Origin: Pseudomonadota bacterium
GTDB taxonomy: Bacteria > Pseudomonadota > Gammaproteobacteria > Xanthomonadales > Rhodanobacteraceae
Length of the DNA stretch: 49,926 nucleotides
Direction of reading: 5' to 3'
Assembly: GCA_021794575.1 (NCBI GenBank)
Contig: JAJYQO010000068.1
Coordinates: 1 to 49,926 of the forward strand
In this document: one piece after another, positions 38,848 to 48,295 of the stretch
Layout of the letters: the number at the start of each line of letters is the position of its first letter
Position numbering within the stretch: the first letter of the stretch is position 1
Translations under genes and position numbers: made by a program
The notes under the pieces: model-generated
Told to the model about the DNA's origin: nothing
The model's input: the letters and a program-made list of their open reading frames with translations, nothing else
The model's database searches: none

Positions 38848-40097
38848 GCGTACTTCGCAGCCTAGCGCTGGCCTGCCGCGATGCCGCTCCGGCAGTTGCC
38901 GCGCTTGATCCCCCCACGCGGCACGCCCTGCTGCTCGACATGGCGGCAGCCGTCGAGGCGCAGGCACCGGCCATCCTCGCGGCCAACGCGCAGGACATGG
39001 CAGCGGCCGCGGCCAAGGACGTGCAGGTGGCCATGCGCGATCGCCTGCGACTGGATGCTCCGCGCATCAGCGCGATCGCGGCCGCAGTGCGCGAGGTGGC
39101 CGATCTGCCCGATCCGGTGGGCCAGGTCACCCGCCGCGAGACGCGCCCCAACGGTCTGGTGGTGGAGCGCGTACGCATCCCCCTGGGCGTGGTGGCGATG
39201 ATCTACGAGGCGCGCCCCAACGTCACCGCCGACGCCGCCGCGCTATGCCTGAAGGCCGGCAACGCGGTGATCCTGCGCGGTGGTTCGGAGGCGCTGCATT
39301 CGAACGCGGCCATTGCCGCTGCGCTGCGCGGCGCGCTGCGCGCGCATGGCTTGCCGGAGGCCGCGCTGACGCTGCTGGAGGACCTGCGCCGCGAGGCCAT
39401 GGTGGAGCTGCTGCAACTCGCCGACATCGTCGATCTGGCCATCCCGCGCGGCGGTGAGGGCCTGATCCGCTTCGTCGCCGAACACGCGCGCGTGCCGGTG
39501 ATCAAGCACTACAAGGGCGTGTGCCATCTGTACGTGGATGCCGGCGCCGACCTCGACAGCGCGTTGGCGCTGCTGATCGACGGCAAGACCTCGCGCCCGG
39601 CGGTGTGCAACGCCATCGAGACCCTGCTGGTGCACGCCGCCATCGCGCCGGCGTTCCTGCCGCGCGCCATTGCCGCGCTGCGTGCACGCGGGGTCGAGGT
39701 GCGCGGCTGCACGCGCACGCGCGGCTACGACGCCGGCGTCAAGCCCGCCGGCGAGGACGACTACGCCGCCGAGTTCCTCGACCTGATCCTGGCCGTGCGC
39801 GTGGTGGACGACCTCGACACCGCGCTGGCGCACATCGCGCGCTACGGCTCCGACCACACCGAGGTGATCGCCACGCGCGACGAGGGTGCCGCCGCGCGCT
39901 TCGTCGCCGGCACGCGCAGCGCCGCGGTGATGGTCAACGCCTCCTCGCGTTTCAACGACGGCGGCGAGCTGGGCCTGGGCGCGGAGATCGGCGTCTCCAC
40001 CACGCGCCTGCATGCCTATGGCCCGATGGGCGCCGAGGCGCTGACCATCGAGCGCTTCGTGGTGCGTGGCAACGGCCAGACGCGATATCCGGTGTGA
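38844..40097 (+). CDS. proA: glutamate-5-semialdehyde dehydrogenase (gamma-glutamyl phosphate reductase)
   Basis: ProA reduces gamma-glutamyl phosphate to the semialdehyde, which cyclises toward proline. The 417-residue product matches the aldehyde dehydrogenase superfamily. [20 protein letters not shown], then [13 protein letters not shown] are visible, with the catalytic Cys255 in [12 protein letters not shown]. The ending [20 protein letters not shown] followed by [12 protein letters not shown] is normal. It is the last gene of the operon and ends six bases before the convergent thrC stop, with no room for a separate terminator. Confidence 0.96.
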   Translation: MSVLRSLALACRDAAPAVAALDPPTRHALLLDMAAAVEAQAPAILAANAQDMAAAAAKDVQVAMRDRLRLDAPRISAIAAAVREVADLPDPVGQVTRRETRPNGLVVERVRIPLGVVAMIYEARPNVTADAAALCLKAGNAVILRGGSEALHSNAAIAAALRGALRAHGLPEAALTLLEDLRREAMVELLQLADIVDLAIPRGGEGLIRFVAEHARVPVIKHYKGVCHLYVDAGADLDSALALLIDGKTSRPAVCNAIETLLVHAAIAPAFLPRAIAALRARGVEVRGCTRTRGYDAGVKPAGEDDYAAEFLDLILAVRVVDDLDTALAHIARYGSDHTEVIATRDEGAAARFVAGTRSAAVMVNASSRFNDGGELGLGAEIGVSTTRLHAYGPMGAEALTIERFVVRGNGQTRYPV

Positions 40098-40103
40098 CGC
40101 GCC

Positions 40104-41408
40104 TCAGCACGACGGGTCGGCCAGCAGCAGCGCGCGCAGGGCGGCATCGTCGGCGGTGAGCGGCAGGCTGTGGCTGGGCCGTGCCAGCCATCGCGCCAAC
40201 GCCTCCGGTACCGCGACGGCATGGCCGAAGACCGGCTCGACCACTTCGGCAAACTTGGCGGGGTGCGCGGTGGCGACAACGGCGTAGTCGCCGCGCTCGT
40301 CCTGTGCGCGCAGACGTTCGAGCACGTGCAGCGCCGTGGCGGTGTGCGGGCAGGGCTCGATGCCGTGGTGCGCGGCGGCGGCGTGCAGGGTGGCGACGAT
40401 GGCGTCGTCGTCGACAGTGAACGCGGACAAATCCGCGCGCAGCGCGGCATCGTTGGAATAGAGCGCGCGCAGGCGCTCGAAATTGCTCGGTGCGCCCACG
40501 TCCATGGCGTTGGCCAGGGTGCGCCGGCCGGGCCACGTGGCATAGGGTTCGCCGGCGAAATAGCGCGGCAGCGTATCGTTGGCGTTGCAGGCCAGCACGA
40601 TGCGAGCGATGGGCAGGCCCATGCGGCGCGCGATCACCGCCGCCAGCGCGTTGCCCAGGTTGCCGGTGGGCACGACGAAGGACAACGCGCGGCCGGTGCC
40701 GCGCCAATGCGTCAGCGCGGCCCAGGCGTAGTAGCCGGCCTGCGGCAGCAGGCGGCCCAGGCTGATGCTGTTGGCCGAACCGAGGGCCACGCGCGTGCGC
40801 AGTTCTGCATCGCCCAGCGCGGCTTTGACCATGCGCTGGCAGTCGTCGAAGGTGCCGTCCACGCGGTACGCCTGCACGTTGCCGTCGAAGGCGCCCAGTT
40901 GCCGCGCCTGGCGCGGCGCCACACCTTCCTGCGGGTACAGGATCAGCACGCGGAAACCGGCGCGGCGGTGGAAAGCCGCGGCCACCGCGCCCCCGGTATC
41001 GCCGGAGGTGGCGACCAGAATCGTCCGCAACGGGTCATCCGGCATGCGCAGCCGTGCCAACGCCGCGGCGAGAAAACGTGCGCCGATATCCTTGAACGCG
41101 GCGCTGGGGCCGTGGAACAGTTCCAGCACGTGGTCGCCGGCGCCGCGCAGTGCGTGCAGCGGTATCGACTGGGCGAAAGCCTCGTCGCACAGCATGGACA
41201 ATCCGGATTCGAGCGCACTGCCGGCGAAATAGGGCGCCAGCAGGCGCGCGCCGACTTGCGCCGGCGTATGCGCTCCCGCGAACGCATCGGGTTCCAGGAC
41301 CGGGATGTGCTCGGCTAGGTACAACCCGCCATCCGGCGCCAGGCCCGCCTGCAGCACCTGGACGAGATCCGCAGTGGGCGCCGCGTCGCGCGTGCTCAGG
41401 AACCGCAT
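40104..41408 (-). CDS. thrC: threonine synthase
   Basis: ThrC converts O-phosphohomoserine to threonine with pyridoxal phosphate. The 434-residue product is of the longer class: LSTRDAAP at the start, the PLP lysine 106 in HGPSAAFKDIGARF, then ATSGDTGGAVAAAF and FVVPTGNLGNALAA. GGAGG eight bases before ATG 41408 is an excellent ribosome site placed inside the end of thrB, so the genes overlap by 13 bases. It is the last gene of thrABC and converges with proA. Confidence 0.96.
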   Translation of the reverse strand: MRFLSTRDAAPTADLVQVLQAGLAPDGGLYLAEHIPVLEPDAFAGAHTPAQVGARLLAPYFAGSALESGLSMLCDEAFAQSIPLHALRGAGDHVLELFHGPSAAFKDIGARFLAAALARLRMPDDPLRTILVATSGDTGGAVAAAFHRRAGFRVLILYPQEGVAPRQARQLGAFDGNVQAYRVDGTFDDCQRMVKAALGDAELRTRVALGSANSISLGRLLPQAGYYAWAALTHWRGTGRALSFVVPTGNLGNALAAVIARRMGLPIARIVLACNANDTLPRYFAGEPYATWPGRRTLANAMDVGAPSNFERLRALYSNDAALRADLSAFTVDDDAIVATLHAAAAHHGIEPCPHTATALHVLERLRAQDERGDYAVVATAHPAKFAEVVEPVFGHAVAVPEALARWLARPSHSLPLTADDAALRALLLADPSC

Positions 41409-42343
41409 TCGACCACCTCCGCTGCCGGGCCCTCGACCGGCGCCACCCAGCCTTCGCTGTCCAGGCCTTCGGCGCGGAACGCCGCGCGCATGGCTTCGTG
41501 CGCGCGCTGTGCGCTGCCGACATCCCGACACCACGCGAACACACTGGGACCGGCGCCGGAGAGGCTGCCGCCCAGCGCACCGGCATCCAGCAGCGCCTGC
41601 TTGACACGCGCGAAGCCAGGCACCAGCGGCGCACGGCGCGGCTCGACCAGCACGTCGTGCAGGCCCTCGCGCAGCAGTTCGAGATCGCCGCGGTAACAGC
41701 CGGCCAGCAATTGCGCCAGGTGCGCATTCTGCCGCACCACATCGTGCAGCGCGTAGGGCGCGGTCAGCACCGCGCGCGCGCGGCGTGTTTCTAGCACGTA
41801 GTGCGGATGTACCACGGCACAGTGCAAGTCGGGGGGCACCGGGACGCGCAGCACGCGCTCGGCCGTGGTCAGTGTGAGGCCGCCCAGCAGCATCGGCCCG
41901 ACGTTGTCGCCGTGGCGCGCACCGCTGGAGGCCGCCTCGCCGCTGATGGCGTGCGGATAAAGCGCCTCGCGGCTCAGAGGCTCGGGCAGCAACGCATTGG
42001 CGGCCACCAGCGCGGCTACGCTGGAGGCTGCCGAGCCGCCCAGTCCGGCACCGAAGGCGATGCCCTTGCGGATTTCGATTTCAATGCCGAAACCGGGCCG
42101 TAATGCATCGAGCAGCGCCAGCAGCGCGACACCGGCGGTGTTGCGCGTGGCCTCGCGTGGCAGCGCGACGGCGCTGCCGGTGATGGCGGCGATGCGCACA
42201 CCGGGCCGCGTGCTGCGTCGCGCCAGCACTTCGTCGCAAGGGCCGGTGAAAGTGTGGCCCAGCAGATCGAAGCCGGCAGCGACATTGCCGACGCTGGCCG
42301 GTGCGCGCGCCAGCACCCATTCGGGTTGCATGCGGACATTCAT
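41396..42343 (-). CDS. thrB: homoserine kinase
   Basis: ThrB phosphorylates homoserine using ATP. The 315-residue GHMP kinase has the N-terminal ARAPASVGNVAAGFDLLGH and the phosphate loop GLGGSAASSVAALVAAN near residue 95. The C-terminal motif LSGAGPSVFAWC (here GGSLSGAGPSVFAWCRD) is intact. The ATG overlaps the thrA stop (ATGA), so translation is coupled, and thrB in turn overlaps thrC. Confidence 0.96.
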   Translation of the reverse strand: MNVRMQPEWVLARAPASVGNVAAGFDLLGHTFTGPCDEVLARRSTRPGVRIAAITGSAVALPREATRNTAGVALLALLDALRPGFGIEIEIRKGIAFGAGLGGSAASSVAALVAANALLPEPLSREALYPHAISGEAASSGARHGDNVGPMLLGGLTLTTAERVLRVPVPPDLHCAVVHPHYVLETRRARAVLTAPYALHDVVRQNAHLAQLLAGCYRGDLELLREGLHDVLVEPRRAPLVPGFARVKQALLDAGALGGSLSGAGPSVFAWCRDVGSAQRAHEAMRAAFRAEGLDSEGWVAPVEGPAAEVVECGS

Positions 42344-44811
42344 GGGGCTCTCCGTAGCTGGCCGGCCAGACGCAGGATGTCGGCGAACACGCCGGCGGCG
42401 GTCACCTCGGGACCGGCGCCTGGCCCCTGCACCACCAGCGGATTGTCGCAGTAGCGGCGGGTGCGGAACTGCACCAGATTGTCGGTGCCGTGCAGATGCG
42501 CGGCGGCATGTGTGGGCTCGACCTCGACCAGACCGACGCGCGCCGCGCCCTGCGCATCCAGGCGGGCCATCAGGCGCAGCACCCTGGCGCGTTCGCGCGC
42601 CTGCCCGAGGCGCGCGGCCAGTGCCGCATCCAGTTCGTGCGCGCGCGCCATGAACACCGCGCGCGGCAGTGCCGCGAGTTCCGCGGGCACCAGGCTTTCC
42701 ACTTGCACCTGCGCCAAATCCAGCGGAAGACCAGCCTCGCGCGCCAGGATCACCAGCTTGCGCGCCACATCCAGGCCGCCGAGGTCGTCGCGCGGATCGG
42801 GTTCGGTATAGCCCTGCGCGTGCGCATGGTGCAGCAGTTCCGAGAACGGCGTGCTGCCGTCGTAGTGGTTGAACAGCCAGGACAGCGTGCCGGACAGCAC
42901 GCCCTCGATGGAAACCAGATCGTCGCCGGTATCGATCAGCTCGCGCAGGGTCTGGATCACCGGCAGACCGGCGCCGACGCTAGCCTCGTAGCGCAGCTGC
43001 GCGGCGCCCTGCGCCGCGGCTTCGCGGATGGTCCGCCAGCGTGCGAGATCGCCGCCCAGCGCGCGCTTGCTGGGCGTGATCACGTGCAGCCCGGCGCGCA
43101 GCCAGTCGGCGTAGGCATCGGCCGTCGCCTCGCTGGCGGTGCAATCGATGATGACAGCGTGCGGCAGATGACCAGGCTGCACGTGCGCGACCAGCGCAGC
43201 GGCATCAAGCGCCGCGCCCTGCGTCAACCGTGCGCGCCAGTCCGCGGGCAGCGTGCCGTCGCCGTCCAGCCACATGCGCCGGCTGTCGGCGATGGCGCGG
43301 ATGCGCAGGTCCAGCCCATGTCGCTCGCGCAGTCGCGGTTGCGCCGCGCGCAACTGTTCGAGCAGGGCGCGGCCCACCTGGCCGCAGCCGATCACGCCGA
43401 TGGCCAAGGTCTGGTCGGACAGCAGAAACGCCGCGTGCGCCGCACGCAGGGCGCGCGTGGCGTCGTCCGCGCCGACCGCCAGCGAAATGCTGCGCTCGCT
43501 GGCGCCCTGGGCAATGGCGCGCACGTTGACGTGGGCACGGGCGATGCCGGCCAGCAGCCGCGCCGCCACGCCGGGATGGCCGGCCATGCCTTCGCCCACC
43601 GCGCTGAGGATGGCGCTGCGCGCGCGCAGGCCGATGCCCTGAATGCTGCCGGCGGCGATTTCGCCGGCGAAAGCACCGAGCAGCGCGTCCTGCGCGCGCA
43701 CGGCATCCGCCGCGCGAACCGCGCAGCAGATCGAGTGTTCGGAAGAACCCTGCGAGATCATGCTCACCGAGATGCCGGCCGCGTGCAGCGCGCCGAAGAC
43801 CCGCTCGGCGGTGCCCGGTACGCCGAGCATGCCGGTGCCTTCCACGTCCAGCAGCGTGATGCCGGCGAGCAGGCTGAGGCCTTTCACCGGCAGCGTACAG
43901 TCGACCTTCGCGTCGATGCGCGTCCCTGCATCCTGCGCGGCGAAACTGCTGCGCACACGGATCGGCAGCCCGCGCTGCATGGCCGGCGCCATGGTTTGCG
44001 GATGGATGACGCGCGCGCCGAAGTAGGCCAGTTCGCAGGCTTCGCTGTAGCTGAGCTGCCGCAGCGGGCGCGCTTCCTCGACCAGGCGCGGATCGGCGCT
44101 GAGCACGCCGGGCGTGTCGCCCCACAAGGTCAGTTCGCGCGCGCCGGCCAGCGCGGCGAAGATCGCCGCGGAATAGTCGCTGCCGTTGCGGCCGAGCGTG
44201 GTCGGCGTGCCATCGGCCAGTCGCGCGATGAAGCCGGTGACGACTACGCGCGATGCGGTTTCCACGCGGCGCCAGGCATCCCAGTCGGCCTGGCTGCGCG
44301 ACCAGTCCACCACGGCGCCCGGTTCGTCCCAGCGCACGGTCAGCACGCGGCGCGCATCCAGCAGCGCGCAGGGCATGCCGTCCTGGCGCAGCAGCGCGGC
44401 CAGACACAGCGCGCTCCACCATTCGCCGCGACCGTGTACGTGCGCGCGCGCGGCGTCGGTCCAGCCAGTGGTCCGCGCCTGCGCGATCCGTGTGGCGATC
44501 TCTGCGACGTCGGCCTCGAGCGTCGCCAGGACCGGTTCGATGCCGAGCTGCCGTGCCAGCGACCGCTGCCGCTCGCGCAGACGCGTCAGCGTCGCGTCCG
44601 GGTCGTCGTTCGATGCAGTCAGCGCCACCAGTGCGTCGGTGACACCCTGCATGGCCGAGACGACGATGACCTGCATCGGCTCACGTTGTGCGCACAGGAT
44701 GGCTGCCACGCGGCGGAAGCACTCGGCATCGGCCAGGCTGGAGCCGCCGAACTTGTGCACGCACGGGCGCGCGTCGGAAGGGTCGTGATCAGGGTCTTCG
44801 ACAGCAGACAT
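42340..44811 (-). CDS. thrA: bifunctional aspartokinase / homoserine dehydrogenase I
   Basis: The 823-residue fusion catalyses the first and third steps from aspartate to homoserine. The kinase domain begins CVHKFGGSSLADAECF near residue 17 and includes LGRNGSDYSAAIFAALAGA. Two ACT domains follow (GTGMLGVPGTAERVF and GMAGHPGVAARLLAGIARA), the usual threonine-binding regulatory part. The dehydrogenase domain starts with the Rossmann motif GVIGCGQVGRALLEQL near residue 468 and contains ITPSKRALGGD and EGVLSGTLSWLFNHY. ATG 44811 has CGGAGAA about eight bases upstream. The longer upstream frame is the threonine-codon leader read out of register, so it is not coding here. Confidence 0.95.
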   Translation of the reverse strand: MSAVEDPDHDPSDARPCVHKFGGSSLADAECFRRVAAILCAQREPMQVIVVSAMQGVTDALVALTASNDDPDATLTRLRERQRSLARQLGIEPVLATLEADVAEIATRIAQARTTGWTDAARAHVHGRGEWWSALCLAALLRQDGMPCALLDARRVLTVRWDEPGAVVDWSRSQADWDAWRRVETASRVVVTGFIARLADGTPTTLGRNGSDYSAAIFAALAGARELTLWGDTPGVLSADPRLVEEARPLRQLSYSEACELAYFGARVIHPQTMAPAMQRGLPIRVRSSFAAQDAGTRIDAKVDCTLPVKGLSLLAGITLLDVEGTGMLGVPGTAERVFGALHAAGISVSMISQGSSEHSICCAVRAADAVRAQDALLGAFAGEIAAGSIQGIGLRARSAILSAVGEGMAGHPGVAARLLAGIARAHVNVRAIAQGASERSISLAVGADDATRALRAAHAAFLLSDQTLAIGVIGCGQVGRALLEQLRAAQPRLRERHGLDLRIRAIADSRRMWLDGDGTLPADWRARLTQGAALDAAALVAHVQPGHLPHAVIIDCTASEATADAYADWLRAGLHVITPSKRALGGDLARWRTIREAAAQGAAQLRYEASVGAGLPVIQTLRELIDTGDDLVSIEGVLSGTLSWLFNHYDGSTPFSELLHHAHAQGYTEPDPRDDLGGLDVARKLVILAREAGLPLDLAQVQVESLVPAELAALPRAVFMARAHELDAALAARLGQARERARVLRLMARLDAQGAARVGLVEVEPTHAAAHLHGTDNLVQFRTRRYCDNPLVVQGPGAGPEVTAAGVFADILRLAGQLRRAP

Positions 44812-44854
44812 CGCGGTTCTCCGGGAGGACCGCCGGCCTGCGCTGCGTGTGCTA

Positions 44855-44880
44855 ACCCGCCGCGCCTGCCGGCGGCGGGT
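44855..44880 (-). terminator. attenuator hairpin between thr leader peptide and thrA
   Basis: On the minus strand ACCCGCCGC (44880-44872) pairs with GCGGCGGGT (44863-44855) around an 8-base loop. It lies 14 bases after the leader-peptide stop and about 45 before thrA. The leader's CGGCGGCGG, just after the threonine codons, is complementary to CCGCCGCCG in the terminator's 5' arm, giving the alternative antiterminator expected for attenuation. Only TTA follows the stem, so the T-tract is poor. Termination might need Rho or NusA help. Confidence 0.6.
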
Positions 44881-44894
44881 GACGAGTGGGTGAA

Positions 44895-45041
44895 TCAGTC
44901 CACGCGCCGACCGCCGCCGAGTGCGGTGGTCGTGGTAGTCGTGGTGGCAGTGCGGACATGGGCCGCATGCCTGCGTCCCGCGGCGGCACGCGCGGGCATG
45001 GCGCGATGCGGAAATGCGACGGGGCGGGCGGGGCAGACCAT
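44895..45041 (-). CDS. thrL: thr operon leader peptide with seven consecutive threonine codons
   Basis: A short frame ends HVRTATTTTTTTALGGGRRVD. The codons 44945-44925 read ACC ACG ACT ACC ACG ACC ACC, with one more Thr two codons earlier. It ends at TGA 44897-44895, 83 bases before thrA. E. coli ThrL is likewise threonine-rich, though mixed with isoleucine. Ribosome stalling at these codons when charged tRNA-Thr is scarce would favour the antiterminator. The start is uncertain. ATG 45041 fits a near-leaderless transcript from the candidate promoter. ATG 44999 would give 34 residues. Neither has a clear Shine-Dalgarno site. Confidence 0.75.
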   Translation of the reverse strand: MVCPARPVAFPHRAMPARAAAGRRHAAHVRTATTTTTTTALGGGRRVD

Positions 45042-45048
45042 GCCCGGA

Positions 45049-45077
45049 GTGAATCCCGCGCCGCATGCTTTTGTCAA
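45049..45077 (-). promoter_or_regulatory. candidate thr operon promoter
   Basis: TTGACA at 45077-45072 (minus strand) is a perfect -35 hexamer. Spacings of 16 or 17 bases lead to GATTCA or ATTCAC, weak -10 candidates. A start near 45043 would begin almost at the leader ATG 45041. The region is shared with the divergent glycosyltransferase gene, whose strand carries GATAAT at 45104-45109. Confidence 0.4.
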
Positions 45078-45212
45078 GCGGCCTGCGTCGGACGCGCTTC
45101 AACGATAATGTGCCGGCCGCACCTGCTGGATTTGTCCGCGACCCGTAAGGCGCCGGCAAAGTCGCCATCGCATTATCGCGGTCGAATCGTCCGAACTCCC
45201 GGGATTGTCTGC

Positions 45213-46937
45213 ATGACCCAGCGCAGCCTGCGCCGCCGCGCACAGACCGTTTATGCCGTGCTCGGCGTGCTGGCTCTGCTGGGCCTGCGTCTGGCTTCGG
45301 CCTGGTCGTTGCGCGTGGACTCGGACGAGCCGCAGCACCTGCATGTCGTGTGGGCATGGACGCAAGGCCTGCTGCCCTACGTCGATCTATTCGACAACCA
45401 CACGCCGCTGTTCCAGTTGCTGATGTCGCCGCTGCTGGCGCTGCTGGGCGCACGCGCCGACATCGTGCCGTGCATGCGCACCGCCACGATTCCGGTCTGG
45501 ACGCTGGGCCTGGCGCTGACCTGGTGGCTGGGACGGCGTCTGTGGGATGCCCGCGTGGGTTGGGTGGCGGCGACACTGACGGCGCTGTTTCCGCTGACCT
45601 ATCTGTCCAGTGTGCAGTTCCGCACCGACGACCTGTGGTGGGTGCTGTGGGTGGCGGGCGTCGCGGTCGCGGCGCTGGGCGCGCCGGACCGCCGTCGGCT
45701 GGCCGCGGCCGGGCTGCTGATAGGGCTGAGCTTCGCGGTGTCGATGAAGACCACGCCGCTGCTCATCACCCAATTGCTGGCGTTGGGTCTGCTGGGCGTG
45801 CTCTGGCATTGGCAAGGACGCGCGATCGTCTGGCGTACCTGGCTGGGTGCGCTGCCCGGCGCGCTGTTGGGACTGCTGCTGCCACTGGCCGCGTTTGCGG
45901 TTTTTTTCGCGGCGCACGGTGCGCTTGGTCGTGCCTGGTATTTCTGGATCGGCTACAACATCGTGCCGGGCATGGGCCCATGGACCGGCAGCCGCCTGCA
46001 ATATCTGTTGTTTCCGACGGTGTCCGTGCTGGTGGCGCTGGTGTCCTGGCGGCGCTTGCGCGTCAGCACCGATGCGGTGTTGACGCTACGCCGGCTGGCG
46101 ATGTTCGATGGCGCGGCGTTGTACCTCGCGGCGCTGCTCAGTTATTGGCCGCTACTGACCCTGCAGGACCTGTTGCCGGTGGTGCCGCTGCTGATGCTGG
46201 GAGCGAGCGGCACACGGCTTGCCCACACGCGGCGTATCGGCTGGGGCTTCCGGCTGGCGCTGGCGTTGGAGTTGCTGACGATCCTGGCGGTGCGCCCGCC
46301 ATGGCGCGACCGGCTGCTGCAGCGGCAGGAGCGTGAGCTGGCACTGGTGCTGCGACTGACGCATCCGGATGATTTCGTGATGGACGCCAAGGGCGAGGCC
46401 ATCTTCCGCCGGCGTCCGGTGTTCTGGGTATTCGAGGACATCGCCGAGTACCGCATCGCGCATGGGTTGCTGCACCCGCAGGTGCGAGTCCATCTCGAGC
46501 GCACCGGCACGCCCGTGGTGATCGACCATCGCATGCCGGACAGCGCCGAACCGTTCATCGCGCGCAACTATCTGCCGCTGCAGGGCAACGTACGCGTGCT
46601 GGGCCAACGCTTCACAGTGGCGCAGGCGCGACGGCCGGTGCTGCTGCCGATCGCGATCCCGCAGCGTTACGTGCTGCTGGATGCGCAGGGTCGCAGCGCC
46701 GCCGCGCGCATCGATGGGCGCGCCGTCACCGGCGCGGTGGCCTTGACGCGGGGTTGCCACACGCTGGAAGTGCCAGCCGCCGGCCCCTATCTGCTGCTGT
46801 GGGCGCCGGCGATTCGGCGCGGGCTGGATGCGGCGGCGCTGCTGGCGCTGCCGGCGCAGCGGCAGGCGGCGCCGGCGGCAACCACCGAGGCGGCACTGCA
46901 GTGCCGCCAGTTGGGTGCCACCGGGGTGCTCGACTAG
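45213..46937 (+). CDS. family 39 (ArnT/PMT-like) membrane glycosyltransferase
   Basis: The 574-residue protein has an N-terminal membrane helix, then a periplasmic loop with WSLRVDSDEPQHLHVVWAW; the acidic residues at 36-39 are in the position used by GT-C enzymes. It has about ten membrane segments up to residue 370 and a soluble C-terminal domain of roughly 200 residues (from HPDDFVMDAKGEAIFRRRPV). Such enzymes move a sugar from a polyprenyl-phosphate donor to a lipid or protein in the periplasm. I chose ATG 45213; an in-frame ATG at 45108 would add a non-hydrophobic Arg-rich tail. Its stop shares CTAG with the convergent gene. The acceptor is unknown. Confidence 0.83.
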   Translation: MTQRSLRRRAQTVYAVLGVLALLGLRLASAWSLRVDSDEPQHLHVVWAWTQGLLPYVDLFDNHTPLFQLLMSPLLALLGARADIVPCMRTATIPVWTLGLALTWWLGRRLWDARVGWVAATLTALFPLTYLSSVQFRTDDLWWVLWVAGVAVAALGAPDRRRLAAAGLLIGLSFAVSMKTTPLLITQLLALGLLGVLWHWQGRAIVWRTWLGALPGALLGLLLPLAAFAVFFAAHGALGRAWYFWIGYNIVPGMGPWTGSRLQYLLFPTVSVLVALVSWRRLRVSTDAVLTLRRLAMFDGAALYLAALLSYWPLLTLQDLLPVVPLLMLGASGTRLAHTRRIGWGFRLALALELLTILAVRPPWRDRLLQRQERELALVLRLTHPDDFVMDAKGEAIFRRRPVFWVFEDIAEYRIAHGLLHPQVRVHLERTGTPVVIDHRMPDSAEPFIARNYLPLQGNVRVLGQRFTVAQARRPVLLPIAIPQRYVLLDAQGRSAAARIDGRAVTGAVALTRGCHTLEVPAAGPYLLLWAPAIRRGLDAAALLALPAQRQAAPAATTEAALQCRQLGATGVLD

Positions 46938-48295
46938 CGCGTCAGCCAGCCCTGCGCGCGCGCGGTCAGCAGCGCGTAGGGGAAGATCCAGAACAGCGCG
47001 AACGCCGAAAAATACGAATAGCCGATGCCATAGACGAAATCCCAGGAGCGCTCGCCGCGCAGGTAGTACAGCATGTTCAGTCCGGAGACCAGCAGCAGCG
47101 CGCCGCAGAAGCGCAGCAGCAGATCCGGATGCGCGGGCAACAGGAACAGGAACAGCGCCATCACCGCCCAGCCCACCGGGTAGCGCAGATTGGTGATCAG
47201 CACGTCCAGCAGCGCGATCGCGCGCGCGCGCGGCGGGCGCTTCCACACGATGTGCCGCGCGAAGCGCAGTTCCTCGCGCACATAGCTGCGATCCCAGCGC
47301 AGAAACATCTTGCACATCTGCCGGTAGCGGGTGGGCACCAGCGTGTGCACGATCGCCGCGCGCTGGTACACGCAGTCGTAACCCTGCTCGAGGATGGCGT
47401 TGGTCATCGCGCGATCCTCGCCGTAGGTGCAGGCGCGGCCCAGGAAGCGCTGGTTCATCCACGCGCCAAGCACGCGCTGGACCACCGTGGCGCGGTAGGC
47501 CGCCAGCGCGCCGGGGCAGCAGTAGACGGTGCCGTATGTGCTTTGCACCGCGCGCAGGAAATCGAAGGACAGCGCGTAGCGCACCTTCAGCATGCGCGGG
47601 ATCAGGCCCGCCGCGCGGTTGTACACGCTGACCTTGCCGGCGACGGCGCCCACGCGCGCATCGCGGAACGGTCCGGCCATGGCCAGCAGCGTGCCGGGCT
47701 CGATGACGCTGTCCGAGTCGATGGTCACCAGCACCTCGCCGCGCGCGCGCGCGAACCCGGCTTCGAGCGCGGCGCGCTTGCCGCGATTGCGTTCGAAGCG
47801 CAGCGTGGTCACCAGGCCCGGATGGCGCCGCGCGGCTTCCTCGATGTGCGTCCAGGTATCGTCGCGGCTGCCGTCGTCGATCACGATGATTTCCAGACGC
47901 CCGTGCGGGTAGCGCGCTTGCGCCACGGAGTCGATCGAGCGCGCCACCATGGCGCCCTCGTTATAGGCCGGGATCACCACGGTCAGCGCGGGGGCGTTGC
48001 TGAAATCGGCCGGCGCGGGCGTGCGGTAGCGGAACCACAGCAGCGTGCGGAACAGCAGCATCAGCATGCCCATCGCGGCCCAGATCATGGCCGGATGAAC
48101 CACGAACGACGCCCAGGCATGCTGGCGCGCGAGATCGACGACGCCGTGGAAGACTCGCAATTGCCAGCTGGCCATCAACAGCAGCGTCAGGCCCAGCAGG
48201 ATCAGCAGCCGGTAGGCACGGTCCCCCGGCATGGCGTGATATTCGTACAGTCCGTGCGGGGCCGGCGGGTCGATCGCCATGGCTTCGGTTTGCAT
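46934..48295 (-). CDS. processive family 2 glycosyltransferase (hyaluronan-synthase/NodC/PgaC-like)
   Basis: The roughly 453-residue protein has two N-terminal membrane segments, then a cytoplasmic family 2 domain: LTVVIPAYNEGAMV, IIVIDDGSRDDT and VTIDSDSVIEPGTL, followed by TYGEDRAMTNAIL and the processive-type motif MFLRWDRSYVRE (a Q/RxxRW variant). Three or four C-terminal membrane segments follow. This is the plan of enzymes that make and export polymers such as poly-N-acetylglucosamine, chitin oligomers or hyaluronan. The start is probably ATG 48295. GTG 48325 is possible, but a TATAAG hexamer at 48333-48328 makes it unlikely. The polymer is unknown, and no pgaB- or pgaA-like partner is in view. 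Confidence 0.85.
   Translation of the reverse strand: MQTEAMAIDPPAPHGLYEYHAMPGDRAYRLLILLGLTLLLMASWQLRVFHGVVDLARQHAWASFVVHPAMIWAAMGMLMLLFRTLLWFRYRTPAPADFSNAPALTVVIPAYNEGAMVARSIDSVAQARYPHGRLEIIVIDDGSRDDTWTHIEEAARRHPGLVTTLRFERNRGKRAALEAGFARARGEVLVTIDSDSVIEPGTLLAMAGPFRDARVGAVAGKVSVYNRAAGLIPRMLKVRYALSFDFLRAVQSTYGTVYCCPGALAAYRATVVQRVLGAWMNQRFLGRACTYGEDRAMTNAILEQGYDCVYQRAAIVHTLVPTRYRQMCKMFLRWDRSYVREELRFARHIVWKRPPRARAIALLDVLITNLRYPVGWAVMALFLFLLPAHPDLLLRFCGALLLVSGLNMLYYLRGERSWDFVYGIGYSYFSAFALFWIFPYALLTARAQGWLTR

Noticed and set aside
42490-45108. 872-codon open frame on the plus strand
   Set aside because: It is antisense to thrA, which has every expected motif; its composition (His/Arg/Gln/Ala) is typical of a shadow frame.
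44812-45576. Apparent 250-residue N-terminal extension of thrA
   Set aside because: It has no homology to aspartokinases, reads a His-rich stretch that is the Thr-codon leader in another frame, and thrA has its own ribosome site before ATG 44811.
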